Positions 7,049 to 13,866 of a stretch of DNA of 14,316 nt are shown here, piece by piece (within the stretch, counting starts at the first letter, position 1; every line of letters starts with the position of its first letter). Origin of the DNA: an uncultured Christensenella sp. (GTDB taxonomy: Bacteria > Bacillota > Clostridia > Christensenellales > Borkfalkiaceae); assembly GCA_910579705.1 (NCBI GenBank), contig CAJTUI010000010.1:75757-90072 (forward strand), written 5' to 3'. The translations under genes were made by a program, and so were the position numbers. The notes below the pieces were generated by a model. It was not told the origin of the DNA and did no database searches. It saw only the letters and a list, made by a program, of their open reading frames with translations.

Positions 7049-7158
7049 TTGCAATTAAATCGTTAGTTCAAATCCTATTTTTATTCAAAAGCACTTAAAA
7101 GGCAGTAGTGAAAATTAAAACTCCCACTATCAAGCAAAACCACTATATATAGTATAAT

Positions 7159-7193
7159 AGCACCCGAAAACCTATGTTTTCGGGTGCTATTTA
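7159..7193 (-). terminator. Strong 15-bp hairpin, probable terminator
   Basis: ATAGCACCCGAAAAC and its exact complement flank a 4-nt loop. The minus-strand tail (TATTATACTATATA) is only partly T-rich. A second, 6-bp hairpin (GTAGGA/TCCTAC, about 7195-7215) lies between it and the CCA-like sequence at 7222-7232. It would end the minus-strand cargo operon, or originally a tRNA transcript. The rest of 6932-7252 shows only the fragments listed here. Confidence 0.6.
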
Positions 7194-7221
7194 GTAGGAC
7201 AGCATTTTTATCCTACAAAGA

Positions 7222-7232
7222 TGGTGACCCAT
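7222..7232 (-). other. tRNA 3'-end-like sequence, candidate left attachment site
   Basis: The minus strand reads ATGGGTCACCA, identical in form to the acceptor end plus encoded CCA of a tRNA starting GACCCAT (as in many Bacillota tRNA-Lys genes). No T-arm or tRNA body is attached: the sequence to its right is cargo. This is the arrangement left when an element integrates into a tRNA 3' end, with the full tRNA expected at the far (right) end of the element. The match is only 11 nt, so inference. Confidence 0.35.
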
Positions 7233-7252
7233 TGTCAGTCTTATTCGAATAA

Positions 7253-7768
7253 TTATTTTTTATCATCTTTTTGCTGAATAATGTTTTGCGACTGCATAGT
7301 TATCATTTTACCTATTTGCAATTGTATATTTTGAATATCTTGTTGATTTTTAAGAGTTTCATCAATAATTCTTGGACGATAGTAAGATTGAATTTCATCC
7401 CAAGTTAATTTATCTTTATATCCTAGATTATTTCCGATTTCTTCAATAAGTTTGTATCGTGCTGTTTCAATATCTTTTTGTTGTTGTTCACTAGGATCTT
7501 TGATTTTACATAAATCGAAAAACTTATGCCAAGCATTTTTTACTTTTGCACTGTCTGCAAAAACAACATCAATTATATTCATTGAATGAACTGCCTGTGC
7601 TGTCATTCCATAAATTCTGCTTACCATTAAATCAATAAATATTCGCATTTTATCATCACGCTTTTTAGCTTTTATTTGTAAGAAATGCGTGATGAGTACA
7701 GATAATAATGCAGCAATCAAAGCGTTTACTATTCCTAACACAGTCAAAATTATTTCAGTTTTTGTCAT
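7253..7768 (-). CDS. One-helix membrane protein, DUF6680-like
   Basis: 171 aa from the ATG at 7768, chosen because GAAGGAG (7777-7783) lies 8 nt upstream; an ATG at 7798 would put that ribosome site inside the gene. Residues 5-30 form one hydrophobic helix, followed by a basic QIKAKKRDDK and a cytoplasmic helical domain. RIFIDLMVSRIYG (42-54), HSMNIIDVVFAD (61-72) and VKNAWHKFFDLC (76-87) resemble the pattern I recall for DUF6680, a family of unknown function. The C-terminus is Gln- and Lys-rich and helical. It is the last gene on the strand after the restriction genes, 104 nt beyond the DpnII-like stop, and may be co-transcribed with them; a part in defence is an inference from position only. 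Confidence 0.7.
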   Translation of the reverse strand: MTKTEIILTVLGIVNALIAALLSVLITHFLQIKAKKRDDKMRIFIDLMVSRIYGMTAQAVHSMNIIDVVFADSAKVKNAWHKFFDLCKIKDPSEQQQKDIETARYKLIEEIGNNLGYKDKLTWDEIQSYYRPRIIDETLKNQQDIQNIQLQIGKMITMQSQNIIQQKDDKK

Positions 7769-7872
7769 TTCATTTACTCCTTCATTTCTTAAATACAAAC
7801 AAGTACTCGTGGGCTAAAAGTAGAAAGTTATGCTTTATACTATTAGTTTTCCAAAAGCCTGTTGCTTTGCAG

Positions 7873-8730
7873 TTATATAAGTTTTGATATTATGCCGTTT
7901 TCTAAATCGGCAATGCAGTAGAGGTTGTCCAGAACGTCAAACGTTTCTTCAAGATTATGCTTTGCCGACTGCCAACCGATGCCGTCAGTAAACCAAACGA
8001 AAGCAAAGCCTTTAATATCTTTTGCTTCCAAAGTTATTGTTTTGTAACTTCTTGCCGTTTCGTTAAGTTTTGAACCGTTGCTTGCGTAAAAATTAGTTTC
8101 TATGCCGTAAACGGTGTTACCTTTTTTAACAACAAAATCAAAACGCTTTTCCGTTTTGCCTGTATTGGAAATACTCGATAAATCTAAACCCCAACGATTT
8201 TGCACGTCAGATATGTACATTTCTTTGAAATAATCCGTACCTTTAATTAGACCAGTTTTCCGCAAATAATCTTCAACAAGATTTTCCATTAAATGACCGC
8301 CCCTGTTTTTGCGACCGTTGCTGTCAAGCCCGACTTCTACGCCTGTAACGTAATCAACCAAATTATTGATTATACGGTTTGAAATCAATTCAAATAGCCC
8401 TGTTTTACGCATGAACATCTTGTATTCATCAACAGAGTAGTTCATTTTCTTAAAATTGAAAATGTATTCGCCATCGCCGTCAATGGCGTAAATCTCGCTT
8501 CCCCTAACCGCCAAGAGTATTGGAATACATAGTAATACTTTCGGATATTCTGAAACCAACATTTCAAAATCGTGCTCAATGTTCTTTGAGCCGATTAAAG
8601 AATTAAGAATATTTAATTCTACTTTTATGCTATCAACATTGCCGTAAACCTTTTCAAAGTTTACATAATAACTGTAATCGCAAATACTTGACCTGAACGT
8701 TTTAAACCATTCGTTAAAATTTCTTTTCAT
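7873..8730 (-). CDS. DpnII-family type II restriction endonuclease (GATC)
   Basis: 285 aa, about the length of R.DpnII and alike along its whole length as I recall it: NFNEWF near the start, SIKVELNILNSLIGSKNI (34-51), NLVDYVTGVEVGLDSNGRKNR (123-143), KRFDFV (195-200) with ETNFY (211-215), and GSKLNETARSYK (219-230). RFDF...ETN is the probable divalent-metal catalytic core. R.DpnII cuts unmethylated GATC, so the paired Dam-type enzyme would protect the host. AAGGTG lies 6 nt before the ATG, and the gene starts 11 nt after the stop of the Mrr-type gene, in one operon. The frame is intact and GC content is low compared with the chromosomal genes to the left, consistent with transfer. Confidence 0.92.
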   Translation of the reverse strand: MKRNFNEWFKTFRSSICDYSYYVNFEKVYGNVDSIKVELNILNSLIGSKNIEHDFEMLVSEYPKVLLCIPILLAVRGSEIYAIDGDGEYIFNFKKMNYSVDEYKMFMRKTGLFELISNRIINNLVDYVTGVEVGLDSNGRKNRGGHLMENLVEDYLRKTGLIKGTDYFKEMYISDVQNRWGLDLSSISNTGKTEKRFDFVVKKGNTVYGIETNFYASNGSKLNETARSYKTITLEAKDIKGFAFVWFTDGIGWQSAKHNLEETFDVLDNLYCIADLENGIISKLI

Positions 8731-8741
8731 GAGTACACCTT

Positions 8742-9581
8742 TTAAATTAAATCAACAATTACTTTGTCGCCGTCTATTTTCCATTTAGCTTTTTTACTTA
8801 CAAATACGCCATCAGTAGTCAATAAGCCGAACTGCTTATAAAAATCAGTAACACCACCAAAATACCGTCTTGTTTTATCAACATTAAGTTGTTTTTCGCT
8901 TCCATTAAATACAACTGCAAACTTTTCTTTATTTTCAGCAAGTTCGCTTTTTATAACTTGCGGAATAACTAATATTTTTGCTCTGATGTCATTTTTGGTT
9001 ATTTCTCTTTCTACCAAATATTCAGTTTCGGAAGTTGTAGCAATACTTGCTTTTTGTTCGCTTTGAGTTAAAGCGATAATTTCATTTTTTGAAAATACAG
9101 GTTTGTAATTAAAGCCGATGCCTTTTTCAATGCAGTACTGAATAAGCTGTGCGCCATCAATAGTAATTACAGGCATATTCGGGTTATCTGTTGCTTCTGA
9201 TAATGCTGCCTTAGTAAAAGTGGAAGTTGTGATAAATACGTTAATGTAATTGCTGTTCAAGATGTTACCGTTTTTATCTCGTTTTGTTGTCCCTTTCAAA
9301 TCACGGACTTCTTTGGGTTGCACTTTATTACTGCGAGCATATCTTTTTGCCTGCACATAATAATTGATAGTATCTGTTCCGTTCAAGTCAAGACCGCTTT
9401 TAATGCAAGTTAAATCAATTCCTTTATCGCCTACATATTGAGTAGTAACAACTTCTTCAAAACCGAGTTTAGCTAAAAATGAGTTTAAAAATATTTCAAA
9501 TTCACGTCCAGTGGGAAAGCAAGAATATAACTCGTCTATGTATTTATCAATTTCTTCTTTTGTGAGTTCAAGTAAAGTCAT
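8742..9581 (-). CDS. Mrr-type PD-(D/E)XK restriction endonuclease
   Basis: 279 aa. The N-terminal half is an Mrr_cat-like nuclease: REFEIFLNSFLAKLGF (26-41), VGDKGIDL (50-57) with acidic D56, then YYVQAKRYARSNKV (74-87) giving the Q77-x-K79 of the PD-(D/E)XK core, and FITTSTFTKAA and IDGAQLI matching the later strand and helix of the fold. Residues 175-279 form a separate domain I do not recognise (VFNGSEKQ, DFYKQFG, AKWKIDGDK), probably DNA recognition. GGGGA lies 6 nt before the ATG and 9 nt separate it from the methyltransferase stop. Mrr-family enzymes often cut modified DNA, which would be hazardous next to an adenine methyltransferase, so this one is either specific for another modification or acts as a type II partner. 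Confidence 0.82.
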   Translation of the reverse strand: MTLLELTKEEIDKYIDELYSCFPTGREFEIFLNSFLAKLGFEEVVTTQYVGDKGIDLTCIKSGLDLNGTDTINYYVQAKRYARSNKVQPKEVRDLKGTTKRDKNGNILNSNYINVFITTSTFTKAALSEATDNPNMPVITIDGAQLIQYCIEKGIGFNYKPVFSKNEIIALTQSEQKASIATTSETEYLVEREITKNDIRAKILVIPQVIKSELAENKEKFAVVFNGSEKQLNVDKTRRYFGGVTDFYKQFGLLTTDGVFVSKKAKWKIDGDKVIVDLI

Positions 9582-9590
9582 AAGTTCCCC

Positions 9591-10658
9591 TTAATTGCAA
9601 ATAAGCAATTCCTTAATTTTTCCACGACCGTCCGACTTGCTGTTTATCATACGGCTTGCTTCGACTTTTTTAATTTTGTATGATTTGTACAGATCTTCAA
9701 AGAAAGTATCTTCTTCATTGATATTTTGTGGGTCTGAATTGCTTAAAACAATTTTTGCACCAGTTTCATTTATTTCGTTAATAAAGTGCGCTAAACGAAT
9801 TTGCTCGTTATCATCAAAAACATCAGTGTTATAAGCAGTAAAGCCCGAAGTTTCTGAAATAGGTCTATAAGGGGGATCTAAATAAACAAAACTTTCTTCG
9901 TCTATAACGCTCTTTGAAAGGGAATAATCACCACAAACTATTTCGACATTTTGCAATGCATTTGAAACACTCCGCAAATTATCTTCATCACAAATACAAG
10001 GGTTTTTATATGCACCCATGGGAACATTGAATTGTCCTTTTCGATTTACACGATATAATCCGTTAAAACACGTTTTATTTAAAAATATAAACAAAGCGGC
10101 TTTTTCTATGGAATTGCTTTCATTTAGTTCAACGTTATTGAATTTATCTCGTGCAGTATAGTAAAAGTATTTGCGACCGTTTTCGTCCATAGGCAAAAAC
10201 AATAATTGCATTTCAGTAAGTTTAGATATAAGCGCATCAACGTTATTTTTAATAGCCTTATAAGAATTTATAAGTTCAGCATTTATATCACTTATATAAA
10301 CCTTATCAAAATCAAACTTCGATAATACATTGAAAAGTAATGCGCCACCGCCGACCATAGGTTCAACGTATTTAGTTAAAACTCTTTCACCGTTAGTAGG
10401 AAGCATTTTTTCAAGTTCGTTTACAAGCTGACTTTTACCGCCAACCCATTTAACAAACGGTTTTAACTGTACAACATTTTGTTTCTCATATCTAATAGTA
10501 CGTTTATCAATAGGCTTTTCGGCAGTACTCGGAATTATCCACATATTGCCGACCATCATTGCACCGTCAATACGATTTTCAGAGCAAAGAATTGCGACAC
10601 GCCTTTGAGAAATATTCCATTTTTCAGCCGCTTCTTTTGCGGAAATAAAACTTAACAT
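9591..10658 (-). CDS. Dam-type (D12 class) DNA adenine methyltransferase with N-terminal HTH domain
   Basis: 355 aa from the ATG at 10658 (AGG 6 nt upstream; a TTG at 10670 in frame overlaps the ribosome site and is not preferred). Residues 1-55 form an HTH-type domain: FISAKEAAEKWNISQRRV (4-21), LCSENRI (24-30), GAMMVGNMWIIP (32-43). The methyltransferase follows: FVKWVGGKSQL (68-78), EPMVGGGALLF (99-109) for AdoMet binding, NKTCFNGLYRVNRKGQFN (194-211), a Dam-family block, and catalytic DPPY (261-264). The neighbouring DpnII homologue predicts N6-adenine methylation of GATC. As first gene of the operon it is made before both nucleases, the safe order for host protection. The HTH domain could autoregulate the operon; M.DpnII-type enzymes usually lack it. 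Confidence 0.92.
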   Translation of the reverse strand: MLSFISAKEAAEKWNISQRRVAILCSENRIDGAMMVGNMWIIPSTAEKPIDKRTIRYEKQNVVQLKPFVKWVGGKSQLVNELEKMLPTNGERVLTKYVEPMVGGGALLFNVLSKFDFDKVYISDINAELINSYKAIKNNVDALISKLTEMQLLFLPMDENGRKYFYYTARDKFNNVELNESNSIEKAALFIFLNKTCFNGLYRVNRKGQFNVPMGAYKNPCICDEDNLRSVSNALQNVEIVCGDYSLSKSVIDEESFVYLDPPYRPISETSGFTAYNTDVFDDNEQIRLAHFINEINETGAKIVLSNSDPQNINEEDTFFEDLYKSYKIKKVEASRMINSKSDGRGKIKELLICN

Positions 10659-10682
10659 TTCACACCTCAAACTATTAAGTAT

Positions 10683-10711
10683 ATTATATTCTAAAACTCG
10701 AATAAAAGCAA
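10683..10711 (-). promoter_or_regulatory. Promoter of the restriction-modification operon
   Basis: Minus strand: TTGCTT (10706-10711), 17-nt spacer, TATAAT (10683-10688). Start near 10676 leaves a leader of about 18 nt to the ATG at 10658, so there is little room for an operator downstream. All three restriction-modification genes are read from here with 9- and 11-nt gaps. Confidence 0.75.
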
Positions 10712-10741
10712 GTAAATCTTTGTTAAATTATAAATTGGCAC

Positions 10742-10801
10742 TGTGGCGGGTGCTTGATATAACGAGCGGCGGGCTACGCCCGCCGTCAAGCACCCGCCAC
10801 A
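10742..10801 (+). other. Bulged cruciform with phiX174-class nick motif, candidate double-strand replication origin
   Basis: Outer perfect 16-bp stem (10742-10757 with 10786-10801) encloses an inner 8-bp stem CGGCGGGC/GCCCGCCG (10767-10774 with 10778-10785; loop TAC). The inner stem abuts the right arm, leaving a 9-nt one-sided bulge, TATAACGAG, at 10758-10766. CTTGATAT (10753-10760) straddles the junction of stem and bulge and equals the core of the phiX174 gpA site (ACTTG/ATA) and of the pC194-class origin. The predicted cut is between G10756 and A10757, exposed as in known HUH substrates. It lies upstream of, and in the same strand sense as, the HUH Rep at 11431. Confidence 0.6.
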
Positions 10802-10835
10802 AAACAAAAAACCTAATAAAAAAGTAAGATAAAAA

Positions 10836-10897
10836 CGCCGCAGGGACGGCGTTCGCCGCTAAACCGCTTGGCGATTCGCCGTTCCCCTTGCGGCGGC
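10836..10897 (+). repeat. Long imperfect GC-rich hairpin, possible single-strand origin or terminator
   Basis: CGCCGC (10836-10841) pairs with GCGGCG (10890-10895), and the match continues inward (AGGGA with TCCCC, CGGCG with CGCCG) with single-base bulges; the tip carries a further 5-bp TCGCC/GGCGA stem. The T-rich TTATTTTTT that follows would also allow a plus-strand terminator. A structured region next to a rolling-circle origin may serve as a lagging-strand start. Confidence 0.4.
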
Positions 10898-10906
10898 TTA
10901 TTTTTT

Positions 10907-10945
10907 AACCTTATGCTTTTTTAGCATAGGGTTATTTTTTTATTT
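10907..10945 (+). terminator. Intrinsic terminator (plus strand)
   Basis: 11-bp stem AACCTTATGCT (10907-10917)/AGCATAGGGTT (10923-10933) with one G-U pair, a T5 loop and a long T-rich tail. No plus-strand gene ends here, so it may stop readthrough or a countertranscript into the rep module, or insulate rep from the origin. Confidence 0.6.
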
Positions 10946-10990
10946 TGCAAGGCTTTTGCCATTGACCGCAAAACACTTATTATGCCCGAA

Positions 10991-11029
10991 AATGTGGGGT
11001 AATGTGGGTTTTTGGCTCGCAAATGTGGG
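10991..11029 (+). repeat. AATGTGGG direct repeats (iteron-like)
   Basis: AATGTGGG occurs at 10991-10998, 11001-11008 and 11022-11029, with related TATGTGG near 11055. The first two are spaced 10 bp, about one helical turn; the third is 21 bp further, about two turns, so all face the same side of the helix. The position between origin hairpin and rep fits binding sites for Rep or a copy-control protein. The rest of 11060-11240 is AT-rich with a 6-bp TCGCAA/TTGCGA hairpin and no gene I can support. Confidence 0.45.
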
Positions 11030-11259
11030 GTTTTCATAGGGCAAATGTCCTATTATGTGGTGAAATTTTAGTTTATACTTTGACTGTAATTCAAAGCAAT
11101 ACGAACTTTTGCAAATTTTTGTCCTTAAAGAGTTGAGAGAAATTTTTATAAGTCGCAAAAATCTTGCGAGTTTATGAATTATTTTTGAAAACAGGAAATT
11201 AGGTTTTAGGTTTAAGCGTTATAACCGTACAGCAAACGAAAACAAGGAGGTAAAAAAGT

Positions 11260-11412
11260 GTGCTGAAAGCAGATATAAAAGTTAATAGCATTGGCAAGCC
11301 AGATTTAATGGCGTTGCCCGAAACTGAACGGCGTATTTTCTTTGAAACGCTTTTGGCACATATCAAAGAACTATGCGCAGAAGAAGACAGAAAATCACAA
11401 AAGCAGGACTAA
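11260..11412 (+). CDS. Small hypothetical protein (50 aa) upstream of rep
   Basis: GTG start at 11260 with a strong AAGGAGG (11244-11250) 9 nt upstream; an overlapping GTG two bases earlier meets a stop after two codons. The protein runs KADIKVNSIGKPDLMALP then a charged helix ERRIFFETLLAHIKELCAEE and a polar tail. There is no signal peptide or recognised motif. It ends 18 nt before the rep ATG, so both are likely co-transcribed and it may be a replication accessory or copy-control factor; that role is inferred from position. The good ribosome site and plausible composition argue that it is real. Confidence 0.6.
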   Translation: MLKADIKVNSIGKPDLMALPETERRIFFETLLAHIKELCAEEDRKSQKQD

Positions 11413-11430
11413 CAAAACAAGGGGGAATTT

Positions 11431-12333
11431 ATGCCATACAGAGAAACAAAAGTATATTTTGACGGCGGTCATTATATTGCAATACCGCCCGAAAACTTTC
11501 CGAGCAGTACACGCAAAAGGAAAAAGCCGAAACCACCAAAGCCAAAGCAGAACGAAAACGCCCTACCTACACCGAAAGAGAAATTTGAAACGGCGTATTC
11601 GGAAAGCCAAAGCCTACCAAAGCGAGAGCGGAAAAAGTACATCAAAGAAAAACTGAAAGATGAATTTCAAACCGCCGAGCAGTTAAAAGAATTTGTATCG
11701 CAGAATATTGAGCGTAAGAAAATCAACGCTTATAAACGCAATACCCGATTATGGCGCAAGATTTACACGCAAGGCGAATGGCACTATTTTGTAACTTTTA
11801 CTTACGATAGTGCGAAGTTGACAGAAAAACAGTTCAAAGCTAAGTTGCGCAATACCTTGAAACACGCCGTAAGCCGTAACGGTTGGAAGTATATCGGCGT
11901 TTGGGAACGTGCGCCCGAAACAGGTCGGCTACACTTTCACGGTATTTTCTACATTCCGCAAATGATAGGCAAAATAACGGAAATAAAAGATTATAGCACA
12001 AAACAGCATAAAATGCAGACAACCTATCAGAATGACCATTTTTTAAAAGAGTTCGGGCGCAACGATTTCAAGAAAATAGAAATACCGCTTGATATAACGC
12101 AGTCCGTGAAATACCTACTCAAATACATAGAAAAGAGCGGCGAGAAACTTGTTTACGGCGGTAAATTACCTACTTATACCAAGGGGGATATTTTGGACGA
12201 GGACATTGCTTGTCCATACGGTGTAGACGATAGAAAGCTACTACTGTTTGACAGCTTCCGTTGTATAGACGAGGGCGAAATTTTGGGAACGGTCAGTCCC
12301 GAAGTATTAGCCAAAATGCCCAAGTGTAACTGA
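11431..12333 (+). CDS. HUH rolling-circle replication initiator, two-tyrosine type
   Basis: 300 aa. Residues 1-110 are basic and rich in Pro and Lys (KKPKPPKPK near 31-39), likely DNA binding. The catalytic core follows: motif 1 FVTFTYDS (120-127), motif 2 GRLHFHGIFY (165-174) with metal-binding H168-x-H170, and motif 3 KYLLKYIEK (227-235) with Y228 and Y232 spaced as YxxxY. Two tyrosines at this spacing mark phiX174-gpA-like initiators, which cut origin DNA, stay joined through phosphotyrosine and alternate tyrosines between rounds. GGGGG lies about 5 nt before the ATG. Motif 3 region contains the second copy of the 13-mer found in the upstream cruciform. The frame is intact, so the element may still replicate as a circle after excision. 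Confidence 0.85.
   Translation: MPYRETKVYFDGGHYIAIPPENFPSSTRKRKKPKPPKPKQNENALPTPKEKFETAYSESQSLPKRERKKYIKEKLKDEFQTAEQLKEFVSQNIERKKINAYKRNTRLWRKIYTQGEWHYFVTFTYDSAKLTEKQFKAKLRNTLKHAVSRNGWKYIGVWERAPETGRLHFHGIFYIPQMIGKITEIKDYSTKQHKMQTTYQNDHFLKEFGRNDFKKIEIPLDITQSVKYLLKYIEKSGEKLVYGGKLPTYTKGDILDEDIACPYGVDDRKLLLFDSFRCIDEGEILGTVSPEVLAKMPKCN
12087..12099 (+). repeat. Second copy of the 13-mer nick-site sequence, inside rep
   Basis: GCTTGATATAACG is identical to 10752-10764 in the cruciform. Here it encodes part of L-D-I-T just before motif 3 and is flanked by direct repeats GAAATACC (12079-12086 and 12108-12115). In phiX174 the origin lies within the initiator gene, so this may be a second nick site. 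No strong hairpin is visible around it. Confidence 0.5.
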
Positions 12334-12383
12334 CCGAAAATATTTTGTCGTTTCGACGGGCGGAGCGTAAACGAAAACGCACT

Positions 12384-12511
12384 CTGTTGCAAGGGTAAAA
12401 TGCACTACTGGCGTAGCCCTTGCATCAGAGGAAGCCTTACGCTTCTGCGATGTATCTTAATTGCAAAATTGTAAGACAGGCACATCGCAAATCAAACTTG
12501 AATTTGCGTTT
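12384..12511 (+). repeat. Cluster of four hairpins between rep and the recombinase
   Basis: In order: CTGTTGCAAGGG/CCCTTGCATCAG (12384-12395 with 12417-12428, one mismatch, 21-nt interior with its own CTAC/GTAG stem); GAAGC/GCTTC shortly after; GCGATGT/ACATCGC enclosing an inner CTTAATT/AATTGTAAG stem (about 12448-12488); and CGCAAATCAA/TTGAATTTGCG with one bulge (about 12486-12511). No T-run follows them. There is no ORF in 12334-12576. Candidates are a lagging-strand origin, an RNA regulator or attachment-site arms; nothing decides between them. Confidence 0.4.
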
Positions 12512-12576
12512 CCGTTTCTTCGCCCCTTGTCGAAAGACAAAATATAAAATCTATTTAAAAAGGAGTTTAAATCAAA

Positions 12577-13866
12577 ATGAAAACAGCAGTAATTTATGCA
12601 AGATACTCTTGCGATAAGCAAACGGAACAGTCTATTGACGGACAGTTGAGAGTTTGTCAAGACTATGCAAAATCCCACGACATACTTATACTTGATACCT
12701 ACATAGACCAAGCTATGTCGGGAACGAACGACAACCGCCCAGACTTTCAGAAAATGATTAAAGATAGCGCACGCAAAGAATGGGATTATGTGTTGGTTTA
12801 CAAACTTGACAGATTTTCAAGAAACAAGTTTGAAGCAACTATCCACAAAAAAACTTTGCGTGATAACGGCGTTAAAGTATTGTCGGCTATGGAAAACATA
12901 CCCGATACGCCCGAAGGAATTATACTTGAAAGCCTTTTGGAAGGAATGAACCAGTACTATTCCGCAGAGCTATCCCAAAAGGTAAAACGTGGAATGAGAG
13001 AAACACGGCTCAAAGGCTATTTTCAAGGCGGTAACGTGCTTTACGGTTATAAAGTTGACGGCAGGAAGTTAGTTATAGATGAAATACATTCGGAAGTGGT
13101 AAAACGCATATTCGAAGAATTTTCAAAAGGTATTTGCGTAAGAGAAATTATTTCAAGACTTACGGCGCAAGGAATTTACCGAAACGGTAAACCGCTTGCT
13201 ATGAATACGGTCTATAATATTCTACGTTGCGAGCGTTACACGGGCATTTACAGAAAGGGCGAAGAAGTCATTGACAATATGTACCCTGCTATAATACAGC
13301 AAGATTTATTTAACAGCGTTCAGGCAATATTGAAAACCTATCAGCACGGCAAAAACAGTATTGAAGTTACATATCTTTTGCGCAACAAATTGAAATGCGG
13401 TTACTGCGGACAGTCCATTATAGGCGAGTGCGGAACGGCTAAAAACGGCGAAAGAAAATACTATTACAAATGCCGTGGGCGTAAAATGAAGTTGAACGAT
13501 TGCAAAAAGTTGGCTATGTCAAAAGACGACCTTGAACACTTGATAATTGACACCGTAATATCTGAATTAAAGAATACCCAAGCGATAGAAAACGCCGTCA
13601 AGTATTTAATGGAATTGCAGAATAATAACGCCAATGAAAACAGGTTATTAAACGCTTATTTGAAAGAGCAAAAAGATAACGAACGGGCAATAAACAATAT
13701 TGTTGCCAATATGGAACGCGGCATTGTAGCGAAAGCTACGAGTAACCGTTTATGCGAACTTGAAGCACGGCAGGAAGAACTTGCACGGCTTATACTTATA
13801 GAGCAAAGCAAGCAGACCGTTAAGATAACCGAAACGCAGATACGAAACTTTTATGAGCAAGCATTA
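12577..13866 (+). CDS. Large serine recombinase, C-terminus lost at a junction
   Basis: About 430 authentic residues. N-terminal resolvase domain: VIYARYS (5-11) with catalytic S11, QSIDGQL (18-24), YKLDRFSR (75-82). Recombinase domain: GYFQGGNVLYGY (147-158), IFEEFSKG (178-185), RCERYTGIYRKG (217-228). Zinc ribbon: C274, C277, C299, C309. Then a coiled coil (about 335-412) and the segment TETQIRNFYEQAL (418-430). Family members continue with about 50-100 further residues; here the frame instead runs antisense through another recombinase and ends at 14001 with 44 chance residues rich in Ser and Phe. AAGGAG lies 11 nt before the ATG, slightly long. It catalyses site-specific integration or excision in the full-length state; activity of this truncated form is doubtful. 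Confidence 0.88.

Noticed and set aside
7201..7212. AGCATTTTTATC resembling AGCATTATTCTC at the recombinase junction (13860-13871), as an att core pair
   Set aside because: Only 10 of 12 bases match in AT-rich sequence; easily chance.
7140..7252. Plus-strand frame ending SYKDGDPLSVLFE as a protein fragment
   Set aside because: It translates through a hairpin and the tRNA-like end, has no start or ribosome site, and overlaps the minus-strand gene end.
10940..11158. 72-aa minus-strand frame between the origin region and rep
   Set aside because: No ribosome site, and it overlaps the terminator and direct repeats; composition looks like translated non-coding DNA.
12689..13546. Further CTTGATA copies in the recombinase gene as extra nick sites
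   Set aside because: A 7-mer is expected to recur in a window this size; these lack both the longer 13-mer match and hairpins.
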